A stretch of 6,747 bases of DNA from Deltaproteobacteria bacterium (lineage in GTDB: Bacteria > Desulfobacterota > Desulfobacteria > Desulfobacterales > ETH-SRB1): the NCBI GenBank assembly GCA_030627405.1, contig DAOUSD010000095.1, positions 1 to 6,747 on the forward strand, written 5' to 3'. Position numbers and translations under genes: made by a program. Below the pieces are notes generated by a model. That model worked only from the letters and a program-made list of their open reading frames with translations, was not told where the DNA came from and searched no databases. Below are positions 1-5,110 of the stretch, in pieces; the stretch's first letter is position 1, and every line of letters begins with the position of its first letter.

Positions 1-81
1 ATGTCGATCTATTTAATCCGATAAAAAATGCCGGTTTTCTGCTAGAATAATCTGAAAATCTACAGGAAGTATATCCAAAAC

Positions 82-288
82 TCACAACATAACTAAACTG
101 GCAACATAATGACCCCATTCCGACCCCATTCCGATTTTTCCGACTATAACATTATGTTCCCGATCTACTATAATGCGGTCATACGTGGGGAAAGCGCATT
201 GATTACCTGAAGCAGCTAAAATTTGCTTTTTTGTTGCTTCAGACTGTTCTCGATGTTTAATCTTTTTAACATTCATTACTGGCTTCAT
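82..288 (-). pseudogene. HNH-endonuclease-like N-terminal fragment, truncated
   Basis: A 68-residue open frame starting at ATG 288 and stopping at 82. Residues 18-52 (ATKKQILAASGNQCAFP, then DRIIVD and NVIVGKI) resemble the start of HNH-type proteins in which a CAFPxC zinc-knuckle segment is followed by GxICHI and the HNH core. Here the first Cys (C31) is kept, but the second expected Cys is Tyr36 (TAT, one transition from TGT). The frame leaves the family pattern right after GKI, where an 11-bp tandem duplication begins, and no HNH core follows. The start lies 9 bp beyond the stop of the broken PIN gene, so it may once have been the last gene of that operon. No clear Shine-Dalgarno is present. 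I infer a non-functional remnant; the family assignment rests on a short motif. Confidence 0.5.
111..132. repeat. 11-bp perfect tandem duplication (GACCCCATTCC x2)
   Basis: GACCCCATTCC occurs twice in a row (111-121 and 122-132). The length is not a multiple of three, so it shifts the reading frame of the minus-strand HNH-like fragment. With one copy removed, the frame stays open to the window edge, but the added residues resemble nothing I recognise. GGGGTC-containing short repeats of this kind are also seen, from memory, beside REP-associated transposase genes; that link is speculative here. Confidence 0.7.
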
Positions 289-297
289 TTTTGGTGA

Positions 298-784
298 TTA
301 TTCGCCTACTCTCCTCAAGGCCTCATCAAGTATTTGTCGCGATAAATATAGCCCTGATCTTATAAGTTCTTCGATAACAGGCCTTGCTTTTGGTATTAAA
401 CCCCTTTTTTTGGCAACCAATATGATGCCCAATGTACCTCGTACAGGAATCTTTAGAAGTGATGCGCATTTTCGACCGTTTAGATCATCAATAATAGCTT
501 CTACTCCAGGATTCGCATAGGCATATGAAAGTACGGACGATTCACCTGGCCCCAGTGCCCAATCCGAAATAATCTCCGGCGTTGGGGGAGAGGCAACGAT
601 TTCAAGCCAGTATGTATTTTTAAGCGATTTAGCCGTAATATCTCTGCGGGCCTCGCATCCTGATCTCATGAGCCACTGGTTCAGGGACAAATATGGGATC
701 GGCAAAATGATGTAAGAGGTCCATCTTTTGCCCACGGCTGAAAAAGATTAGCGGGGAAGCATCAATGACGGCTGGATTATCCAC
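298..784 (-). pseudogene. DUF3368 PIN-domain toxin, split by a +1 frameshift
   Basis: Two overlapping minus-strand frames together make one DUF3368 protein (PIN-fold putative RNase toxin). The N-terminal part, from GTG 784, carries AVIDASPLIFF with the first catalytic Asp, then VPEPVAHEI. The C-terminal part carries GPGESSVLSYA, AIIDD, RGTLGIILVAKKRGLIP and a LYLSRQILDEALRRVGE end, all typical of the family. The reading switches frame near 641-646, where the minus strand reads GCAGAGATATT and one extra base restores RGPQ-DITAKS. The span is 487 nt, three times 162 plus one, which fits a single-base insertion; the repaired protein would be about 161 residues, normal for the family. The GTG overlaps the end of the antitoxin gene by 8 bp, has AGGGA 8 bp upstream, and is preferred to TTG at 811. 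It is probably inactive unless the shift is a sequencing or assembly error. Confidence 0.8.
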
Positions 785-1028
785 GGGAAAGTTCCCTGTC
801 CAGGTCTTCAAAATCTATTTGAAATGAATCCTTGCCCATTCTTGCAAGAGCCAAGAGGAAATCGGTACGGTTCAGCCCTGCTATTCTTGCTGCAACTTCC
901 TGGCTTACCTTCTCCTGTTCATACCAGGCAGCAGCGGCAGCAAGTCTCATCTCTCTGGTAAAGTCATCCGGACCAACCCTTAGGGCTGCAAATACTTTAT
1001 CGGGTAGTTCCATGGTCAATGTTGGCAT
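777..1028 (-). CDS. UPF0175 family antitoxin-like protein
   Basis: An 83-residue protein with the UPF0175 layout: a short beta-type start (MPTLTMELPDKV), a DDFTREMRLAAAAAWYEQEKVS helix rich in Ala, then EVAARIAGLNRTDFLLALARMG, a helix-turn-helix-like stretch, and an acidic tail. UPF0175 proteins are small DNA-binding proteins often encoded just before PIN/DUF3368 genes and are regarded as antitoxins and autoregulators; partner neutralisation here is inference from that pairing. ATG 1028 is supported by GGAG five bases upstream. The 3' end overlaps the GTG of the downstream toxin by 8 bp, indicating translational coupling. All family landmarks are intact, so this is a complete antitoxin next to a broken toxin. 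Confidence 0.85.
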   Translation of the reverse strand: MPTLTMELPDKVFAALRVGPDDFTREMRLAAAAAWYEQEKVSQEVAARIAGLNRTDFLLALARMGKDSFQIDFEDLDRELSRG

Positions 1029-1033
1029 TTTTT

Positions 1034-1037
1034 CTCC
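1034..1037 (-). promoter_or_regulatory. Ribosome binding site of the UPF0175 gene
   Basis: The minus strand reads GGAGAAAAAATG: a GGAG core with five A residues before the ATG at 1028. This fixes the start of the antitoxin. Confidence 0.65.
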
Positions 1038-1073
1038 ATATTGTCTTTCTTGGTTTGTTGAAGAATAATAATT

Positions 1074-1102
1074 TTTTTATCATTGAATTTCTTTTGAATC
1101 AA
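1074..1102 (-). promoter_or_regulatory. Candidate sigma70-type promoter for UPF0175/PIN cassette
   Basis: On the minus strand TTGATT (1102-1097) is followed after 17 bases by TAAAAA (1079-1074), 46 bases ahead of the antitoxin ATG. Spacing is ideal, but the -10 matches consensus at only four of six positions and the area is AT-rich, so chance is a real possibility. Confidence 0.35.
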
Positions 1103-1228
1103 GTTCTATTGTCATTGATTTCAAACAAATGGCGCAGGGTGTATTTTTTTTAACCGGTGGTTGATATCTCTACCGATATTTTCGGCATCCTTTTGCGGCA
1201 CATTATGTGCTGGGAAAACCGCTCTTCA

Positions 1229-1426
1229 TCAGGAAACAACCTCATAAATCTCCATGATCACTTCCTGGGCCTGTTGTCGTCGTTTTAACTCGAAATATCC
1301 AAAGGGACGCCCATGAAAATATGCGTTTCGTATCTTGTTGATGTATGCTATGTGATTATTTATACTAAGAAAAGCAGAGTAAACCAAAATATCGAAATGT
1401 TGCTGATGCCTCCGTTCTTCTGCCGG
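1229..1426 (-). pseudogene. Degenerate coding remnant, unknown family
   Basis: A stop-free minus-strand stretch of about 65 codons ending with TGA at 1229-1231 and having no ATG near its upstream end (an in-frame TAG sits at 1427-1429). The translation has a protein-like composition, including INKIRNAYFHGRPFGYFELK followed by KRRQQAQEVIMEIYEVVS, an amphipathic C-terminal helix. I do not recognise the family. An overlapping frame just upstream (1360-1659) also reads protein-like, so the two may be parts of one gene separated by a frameshift near 1400-1430. After the TGA the same frame reads on without a further stop to about 1130, apart from a second TGA directly following. I infer a decayed gene; the alternative is chance openness. 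Confidence 0.3.
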
Positions 1427-1659
1427 CTATTCCGTCTACTTTTTTCACCCGCCCAGAATCTGGATTCGGACTGTCCCTGCCCGCTATGCCTTATTCCTGT
1501 AACAAAGAAGATTCCTAAGTGTTTTCTCAGCAAACTCACTAATTTGATAGCTGGACAACTATAAGCTATGGCAGGCAGGCCTGAATCCTTTAGCATCTTT
1601 TGTATTTCCGGCTGACCCTTGCTCTCACACCAGTATGTGGTTAGAGCTTTGGATGGCTT
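1360..1659 (-). pseudogene. Degenerate coding remnant, upstream part, unknown family
   Basis: This minus-strand frame is open from just after an in-frame TAA at 1660-1662 to a TAA at 1360-1362. It includes the segment KGQPEIQKMLKDSGLPAIAY and, further on, KLVSLLRKHLGIFFVTGIRHS. The first methionine codon lies at 1596 with no ribosome binding site. The end of the frame (Phe, Trp and Leu rich) looks out of frame, whereas the neighbouring frame there becomes protein-like, which suggests a frameshift. The family is not recognised. The opposite-strand ORF at 1313-1564 is Cys and Leu rich and looks like its shadow. With the 1229-1426 stretch it occupies the long gap between the two toxin-antitoxin cassettes; I see nothing else convincing between 1029 and 1722. 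Confidence 0.25.
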
Positions 1660-1722
1660 TTATACTGAAACTGCCAATGGCTCTATCTCATGTTGTGAGG
1701 GCTGAGAAAGAAAAACCCTTAG

Positions 1723-2157
1723 CTATTTTGTACCTATTATTTTAATGGCTTGGGTCATTTTAACAAGTTCTTCCGGTGAATAAACAGAAATTTTTGCATA
1801 CTTAAAACCAACTGCACCTCTCGTTACTATAGCTTGGACACCTGCATTGCGAGCAGATTCATATAAAACCGCATCCTCAAAATCTGTAAATTTTGAATTT
1901 ATTGCTGCCTCCAATACAGCTCTGTTGACAGGTGCGATAGCAAAAATAGATAAAAGCTTCGATAGTTCCTCTTCTGCTTGTTTTTTACCAACAACCTTGG
2001 TTGCAAGGTAAAAAATTGTTGTGACTGTCGTTGCCCCTAAAAAGCCAATGAACTCTCCTGCCTCAACCAATGAAAATATAACTGAAGCAGGTGCAGAAAA
2101 CGGTTTTCGGTCAAGCAAGACATCAAGGACAACGTTGGTATCAAATAAAATATTCAT
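1723..2157 (-). CDS. PIN domain (VapC-like, PIN_3 type) toxin
   Basis: A 144-residue PIN-fold protein, normal length for the family. It starts with MNILFDTNVVLDVLLDR, giving the catalytic Asp6 and the typical Asn8 and Asp12; the middle holds KFTDFEDAVLYESA with Asp92, Glu94 and Asp95; the end holds VYSPEELVK, matching the family's PVLSPEEF close. PIN toxins are Mg-dependent ribonucleases that cut tRNA, rRNA or mRNA and are held inactive by the cognate antitoxin; the target here is unknown. The segment usually read as TRNxxDF is TRGAVGF (residues 112-118), with Gly at 114 and 117, so one acidic ligand may be missing. The ATG overlaps the antitoxin TGA as ATGA, and the weak ribosome binding site suggests expression by coupling. 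The family call is firm; activity is uncertain. Confidence 0.85.
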   Translation of the reverse strand: MNILFDTNVVLDVLLDRKPFSAPASVIFSLVEAGEFIGFLGATTVTTIFYLATKVVGKKQAEEELSKLLSIFAIAPVNRAVLEAAINSKFTDFEDAVLYESARNAGVQAIVTRGAVGFKYAKISVYSPEELVKMTQAIKIIGTK

Positions 2158-2396
2158 AAATATTTCTTTTCAAGGTATTTTTTATAATCTTCTTCCGACA
2201 CCTTTCCTTTTTTGAGTGACCCCCTCAGAGAACGTGTTAGAGGCGAAATTTCTCTTTGCTTATCTGATAACTTCTTGTTAATGAGCGCAAAATAATCAGC
2301 AACAATTTTAGAAACAGATTTACCGGTTTTAGCTGAATATGACTTTGCGCTTTGAATTAAATCTTCATCAAGCCGTAATGTTAATTTAGAATTCAT
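2154..2396 (-). CDS. DUF6364-like ribbon-helix-helix antitoxin
   Basis: An 80-residue basic protein. Residues 2-35 (NSKLTLRLDEDLIQSAKSYS, then KTGKSVSKIVADYF) have the ribbon-helix-helix pattern: a DNA-reading strand KLTLRLDE, helix one, a GKSVS turn, helix two. The C-terminal half has the PLTRSLRGSLKKGKVSEEDYKKYLEKKY segment (residues 52-79) typical of DUF6364, likely the disordered toxin-binding tail. As in other RHH antitoxins it probably neutralises the PIN toxin by wrapping it and represses its own promoter; this is inference from family and order. ATG 2396 is preceded by a strong GGAGG at 2403-2407. Its TGA overlaps the toxin start by four bases. Upstream lie a TTGACA box and an AT palindrome. 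Confidence 0.85.
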   Translation of the reverse strand: MNSKLTLRLDEDLIQSAKSYSAKTGKSVSKIVADYFALINKKLSDKQREISPLTRSLRGSLKKGKVSEEDYKKYLEKKYL

Positions 2397-2402
2397 GCAG
2401 CA

Positions 2403-2407
2403 CCTCC
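2403..2407 (-). promoter_or_regulatory. Strong ribosome binding site of the RHH antitoxin
   Basis: The minus strand reads GGAGGTGCTGCATG: a GGAGG core six bases from the ATG. It is much stronger than anything before the toxin, which fits the need for antitoxin excess. Confidence 0.75.
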
Positions 2408-2423
2408 AAATATAATGACGTAT

Positions 2424-2433
2424 AAAATATTTT
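2424..2433. promoter_or_regulatory. Palindrome, candidate antitoxin operator
   Basis: AAAATATTTT is a perfect 10-bp palindrome lying between the candidate -10 box and the ribosome binding site of the RHH antitoxin. RHH antitoxins usually bind short inverted repeats at this place to repress their own operon. The AT-rich background makes chance palindromes common, so this is only a candidate. Confidence 0.3.
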
Positions 2434-2436
2434 GTA

Positions 2437-2465
2437 TATGTACGCCACTAAAATAAGTTTGTCAA
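2437..2465 (-). promoter_or_regulatory. Candidate promoter of the RHH/PIN cassette
   Basis: A consensus TTGACA (2465-2460 on the minus strand) is followed after 17 bases by TACATA (2442-2437), which is a poor -10. TATACA lies four bases further on but at a 21-bp spacing. The perfect -35 and its position 64 bases before the antitoxin ATG support the call. Confidence 0.45.
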
Positions 2466-2595
2466 GTTTGGATAACCAAACTCACCGACAGCGATGGCCG
2501 TCACGGTCGCGTATGAAATGAAGGATGCCGAAAAAAGCATGATTTTCATCACTTCAGATCAGAGCTATTGTTATTTAATTTATATTATAGTATAG
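2448..2595. other. Gap between cassette 2 and the radical SAM gene: short open frames, unassigned
   Basis: The stretch 2397-2721 has no convincing gene. Besides the antitoxin control region and the heptad repeat, two tiny overlapping frames exist: plus 2494-2595 (33 codons, beginning MAVTVAYEMKDAEKSM) and minus 2448-2549 (33 codons, beginning MKIMLFSASFISYATV). Neither has a clear ribosome binding site and each is the other's mirror, so at most one is real. Positions 2483-2515 are more GC-rich than their surroundings, which could mark an old gene fragment. I cannot assign a function. Confidence 0.2.
2465..2482. repeat. 7-bp inverted repeat beside the antitoxin -35 box
   Basis: AGTTTGG (2465-2471) and CCAAACT (2476-2482) are perfect inverted copies separated by ATAA, a stable small hairpin. 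It touches the TTGACA box of the cassette 2 promoter. No T-tract follows on either strand, so it is not a typical intrinsic terminator; it could be a regulator site. Confidence 0.45.
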
Positions 2596-2613
2596 CAACT
2601 AAACATACGCCAA

Positions 2614-2705
2614 CAGTTTATGGTTTACAATTAATGGTTAAAATGCTTCAGTCATTGCATTTTTCATTGAAAACACCGTGAACCGACAACTGTGAACCCT
2701 AAACC
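2614..2705. repeat. Heptad repeats in inverted orientation (site 1)
   Basis: The right arm holds four 7-bp units in register: GTGAACC at 2678, GACAACT at 2685, GTGAACC at 2692 and CTAAACC at 2699. The left arm holds four units in the opposite sense: CAGTTTA at 2614, TGGTTTA at 2621, CAATTAA at 2628 and TGGTTAA at 2635. By my count the arms match, one inverted against the other, at roughly 18 of 25 positions, with a spacer of about 36 bases. The whole could fold as a long imperfect hairpin. It ends 16 bases before the ATG of the radical SAM gene, so it would lie in its leader if transcribed from upstream. Confidence 0.6.
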
Positions 2706-2721
2706 TGAGTAGTTACAGTAA

Positions 2722-3672
2722 ATGGCTTACAAAAAACATCCGCACTACAAATATATTTTCGGACCGGTTCCCTCGCGGCGGCTTGGTTTATCTCTGGGCA
2801 TTGATCTTATGCCTCACAAGACATGCACGCTCAATTGCATTTATTGTGAATGTGGAAAAACTACACATCTTACCACGAAGTGCAAGGAATATATACCGGT
2901 AGAACCGCTACAGGAAGAACTGAAAGACTTTTTATCCAGCAATCCAAAATTGGATTTTATAACCTTTTCAGGTTCCGGTGAACCTACACTTCACATAGGA
3001 ATCAAAGAGATTATAAATTTTATAAAAAAAGATTATCCAAAATACAAGATCACCCTGCTTACAAACAGCACACTTTTTTTTCAGCCGGACATTAGAAAAC
3101 GAATCACCGGTGTTGATATAGTAATAGCGTCTCTTGATGCTGCTTCAGAAGAAAACTTCAAAAAAATTAACAGGCCACATCCGAAACTTGAGCTCCATAG
3201 AGTAATCGAAGGCCTGGTTTCTTTAAGAAAGGAATTTGCAAAACAACTCTGGATGGAAGTCTTTCTTGTGCCTGGAATAAACGATAACAGAGATGAACTT
3301 AATAGAATAAAAAAGGCTTTAAGTCTGATTTATCCTGACAAAATTCAATTAAATACGCTTGACAGGCCTGGAGCTGAAAGCTGGGTTAAGCCCGTTTCCC
3401 AAAAAGACTTATTAGATGCGGCATCATATTTAAATGGGGCAGGTGTAATAAAGCCTCTTGACTCAAGGTCAAATGATGGGGTTTTTAATAAAGATGACCG
3501 CAACTATCTTTTATCAATCATAAAAAGAAGGCCATGTACGGCTGAAGATATTTCAAGAATTTCGGATAGTAACCTTGAAGAAATATACAGGCATCTTGAC
3601 GCTCTTATTAAAAAAGGGTTAATCATAAAAAAAAATATGCCGAGAGGTGACTTTTACACGGTTGACAGTTGA
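2722..3672 (+). CDS. Radical SAM protein, COG0731 type, with C-terminal winged helix
   Basis: A 316-residue cytosolic iron-sulfur enzyme. The N-terminal YIFGPVPSRRLGLSLGIDL (residues 11-29) is the signature of the COG0731 Fe-S oxidoreductase group. It is followed by the radical SAM cluster motif CTLNCIYC (Cys35, Cys39, Cys42), with an extra Cys44, and by SGSGEPTLH (about residues 83-91), which corresponds to the SAM-binding GGE-type motif. A radical SAM barrel follows, with VFLVPGINDN near residue 190. Residues about 263-313 (RRPCTAEDISRISDSNLEEI, then LDALIKKGLIIKK) form a winged helix-turn-helix, seen in many members. The family splits SAM to a 5'-deoxyadenosyl radical; the substrate is unknown, and the distant relation to wybutosine enzymes does not settle it. 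ATG 2722 lacks a clear Shine-Dalgarno but sits directly before the conserved start. The stop codon lies inside a heptad hairpin. Confidence 0.85.
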   Translation: MAYKKHPHYKYIFGPVPSRRLGLSLGIDLMPHKTCTLNCIYCECGKTTHLTTKCKEYIPVEPLQEELKDFLSSNPKLDFITFSGSGEPTLHIGIKEIINFIKKDYPKYKITLLTNSTLFFQPDIRKRITGVDIVIASLDAASEENFKKINRPHPKLELHRVIEGLVSLRKEFAKQLWMEVFLVPGINDNRDELNRIKKALSLIYPDKIQLNTLDRPGAESWVKPVSQKDLLDAASYLNGAGVIKPLDSRSNDGVFNKDDRNYLLSIIKRRPCTAEDISRISDSNLEEIYRHLDALIKKGLIIKKNMPRGDFYTVDS

Positions 3673-3690
3673 TCAAAACTGTAAACTGTT
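3659..3690. repeat. Heptad inverted repeat over the radical SAM stop codon (site 2)
   Basis: CGGTTGA (3659) and CAGTTGA (3666) are followed after a short spacer by the inverted units AACTGTA (3677) and AACTGTT (3684). CGGTTGACAGTT and AACTGTAAACTG pair at 10 of 12 positions around a 6-base loop (GATCAA). The TGA at 3670-3672 lies within it, so the last four codons of the radical SAM gene (Thr-Val-Asp-Ser) are partly repeat-derived. It ends six bases before the pilC ribosome binding site. There is no U-tract, so it is not an intrinsic terminator, though it could slow decay or limit read-through. Confidence 0.65.
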
Positions 3691-3695
3691 ACAAT

Positions 3696-3701
3696 AAGGA
3701 G
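3696..3701 (+). promoter_or_regulatory. Ribosome binding site that fixes the pilC start
   Basis: AAGGAG lies nine bases before ATG 3711. It supports that ATG (protein start MPVFQWKG) over upstream TTG codons at 3669 and 3705; the first falls inside the heptad hairpin and the second is only three bases from the site. Confidence 0.75.
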
Positions 3702-3710
3702 AGGTTGATT

Positions 3711-4919
3711 ATGCCGGTTTTTCAGTGGAAAGGGAAAAACAGGAAAAATGAGATTAAGAAAGGGGAGATGGATGCCCCTGATGAAGCGACTGTAAAAGCC
3801 AATCTTGCCAGACTCAGGATAACTCCAATCAAGGTCAAGCAAAAACCAAAAGATCTGTTTGAGAACATTTCCTTTCTTCAACCTAAAGTTAAACAATCTG
3901 ATATAATAATTTTTTGCAGGCAGTTTTCCACTATGATTGATGCCGGCCTTCCAATAATTCAGTGTCTTGAAATACTCTATTCCCAGCAGGAAAACAAAAA
4001 ATTTAAAAATATATTGCGCAATATAAAGGAATCGGTGGAAGGCGGCGAAACCCTTGCAGAATCTTTAAAAAAATATCCCAAACAATTCGACAATCTCTTC
4101 GTAAACATGATTGCAGCCGGCGAAGCAGGCGGTATACTTGATACTATTCTGAGAAGACTGTCGCATTACATGGAAAAGGCGGCAAAGCTTAAAAGCCAGG
4201 TGAAAGGCGCAATGATATACCCGCTCATAACGATTATAATAGCTATAGTCGTAATTGCCGTAATAATGGTATTTGTTATTCCCGTATTTAAAGAAATGTT
4301 TGAAGGCATGGGAGGCAGTTTGCCCCTTCCTACCCAGATTGTTGTTGCTATGAGTGATTTTGTAAAAAATAATATACTCTATATAATAGGATGTTCCGGT
4401 TTAATAATATTCGCCATAAAGAAGTATTATAATACTGAAAAAGGAAGAATTCTTTTAGATGATTTATTGCTCAAGCTACCGGTAGTCGGAATGCTGTTGC
4501 GCAAAGTCGCCGTAGCCAAGTTCACACGAACCATGAGCACTATGCTTACCAGTGGAGTAGCAATTCTGAGCGCACTCGATATAGTAGCAAAAACAGCCGG
4601 GAACAAAACAATTGAAAAAGCCATATACGACGTACGTTCCGATATAGAGGAAGGTCGTACAATGGCTGACCCGCTTTCTGAAAGCGGAGTCTTTCCTTCG
4701 ATGGTATGCCAGATGATCGCAGTCGGCGAATCCACCGGTGCCCTGGATCAAATGCTGTCAAAAATTGCTGATTTTTATGACGAAGAAGTCGATCAGGCAG
4801 TCGAAAACATGACAGCAATGATAGAGCCGTTTATGCTGGTTTTTCTGGGCGTTACCATTGGAGGCCTTGTCATCGCAATGTATCTGCCCATATTCAAGAT
4901 GGCTTCTATGGTAGGTTGA
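3711..4919 (+). CDS. pilC: Type IV pilus inner-membrane platform protein PilC (T2SSF family)
   Basis: A 402-residue inner-membrane protein of normal length for the PilC/GspF family. It starts with MPVFQWKGKNRKNEIKKGEM, the typical N-terminal strand region. Two T2SSF domains follow: residues about 68-190 (FCRQFSTMIDAGLPIIQCLEIL, split by the shared motif ending MIAAGEAGG) and about 270-392 (FTRTMSTMLTSGVAILSALD, with MIAVGESTGALDQML). Membrane segments lie near 169-193, 221-240 and 373-395. PilC joins the cytoplasmic motor ATPases PilB and PilT to the growing pilin fibre. No other pilus gene lies in the window; the 5' neighbour is a radical SAM gene 38 bp away and lysS follows after a 191-bp gap, so the pilus role rests on the protein itself. 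A GspF role in type II secretion is the alternative, but PilC is favoured by the N-terminus. Confidence 0.92.
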   Translation: MPVFQWKGKNRKNEIKKGEMDAPDEATVKANLARLRITPIKVKQKPKDLFENISFLQPKVKQSDIIIFCRQFSTMIDAGLPIIQCLEILYSQQENKKFKNILRNIKESVEGGETLAESLKKYPKQFDNLFVNMIAAGEAGGILDTILRRLSHYMEKAAKLKSQVKGAMIYPLITIIIAIVVIAVIMVFVIPVFKEMFEGMGGSLPLPTQIVVAMSDFVKNNILYIIGCSGLIIFAIKKYYNTEKGRILLDDLLLKLPVVGMLLRKVAVAKFTRTMSTMLTSGVAILSALDIVAKTAGNKTIEKAIYDVRSDIEEGRTMADPLSESGVFPSMVCQMIAVGESTGALDQMLSKIADFYDEEVDQAVENMTAMIEPFMLVFLGVTIGGLVIAMYLPIFKMASMVG

Positions 4920-5038
4920 TGAAAAAACAATATAATCATAGCCCGAAAGCCCGCCCAAGGGAGCGCTAAGCCCAACAACTTTATCTTGACACCTATTTAT
5001 AAATTGGTTAGTAAATCCAGCCACACAAAGGCACCAAC

Positions 5039-5070
5039 TTGCCTGCGGCAGGCAGGGATTATAATATAAT
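5039..5070 (+). promoter_or_regulatory. Candidate lysS promoter
   Basis: Two overlapping perfect TATAAT boxes lie at 5060-5065 and 5065-5070. TTGCCT at 5039-5044 could serve as -35 with a short 15-bp spacer to the first box. A perfect TTGACA at 4986-4991 also exists but has only TAGTAA 17 bases downstream. The gap of about 190 bp and these boxes suggest lysS is transcribed on its own rather than only from pilC. Confidence 0.4.
5040..5054. repeat. Short inverted repeat TGCCTG-CGG-CAGGCA
   Basis: Perfect 6-bp arms around a 3-base loop in the pilC-lysS gap. It lies between a TTGCCT (5039-5044) and two overlapping TATAAT boxes, so it could be an operator. GCAGGCAGG also occurs at 1571-1579, in the decayed zone, suggesting a dispersed element. 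Confidence 0.45.
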
Positions 5071-5110
5071 TATCTGAAAATCTATATTTTAAAACGGACA
5101 TTGAGTGGAA

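Noticed and set aside
832..1068. Plus-strand 78-codon ORF
   Set aside because: Mirror of the UPF0175 gene, which has a family match and a ribosome binding site.
1313..1564. Plus-strand 83-codon ORF starting MKICVSYLVDV
   Set aside because: Cys/Leu-rich composition, no ribosome binding site, and opposite to frames that look more protein-like.
2021..2215. Plus-strand 64-codon ORF
   Set aside because: Antisense to the PIN toxin and antitoxin, no independent support.
3669..3710. Longer pilC start at TTG 3669
   Set aside because: It would begin within a hairpin repeat and before the AAGGAG; the family N-terminus begins at MPVF (3711).
4943..4975. GC-rich stretch after pilC (GCCCGAAAGCCCGCCC and onward) as a terminator
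   Set aside because: Only a 3-bp CCC/GGG stem is clean and no T-tract follows; left unassigned.
4427..5024. Several minus-strand ORFs over pilC and the following gap
   Set aside because: They overlap one another and a firmly identified gene, and show no family features.
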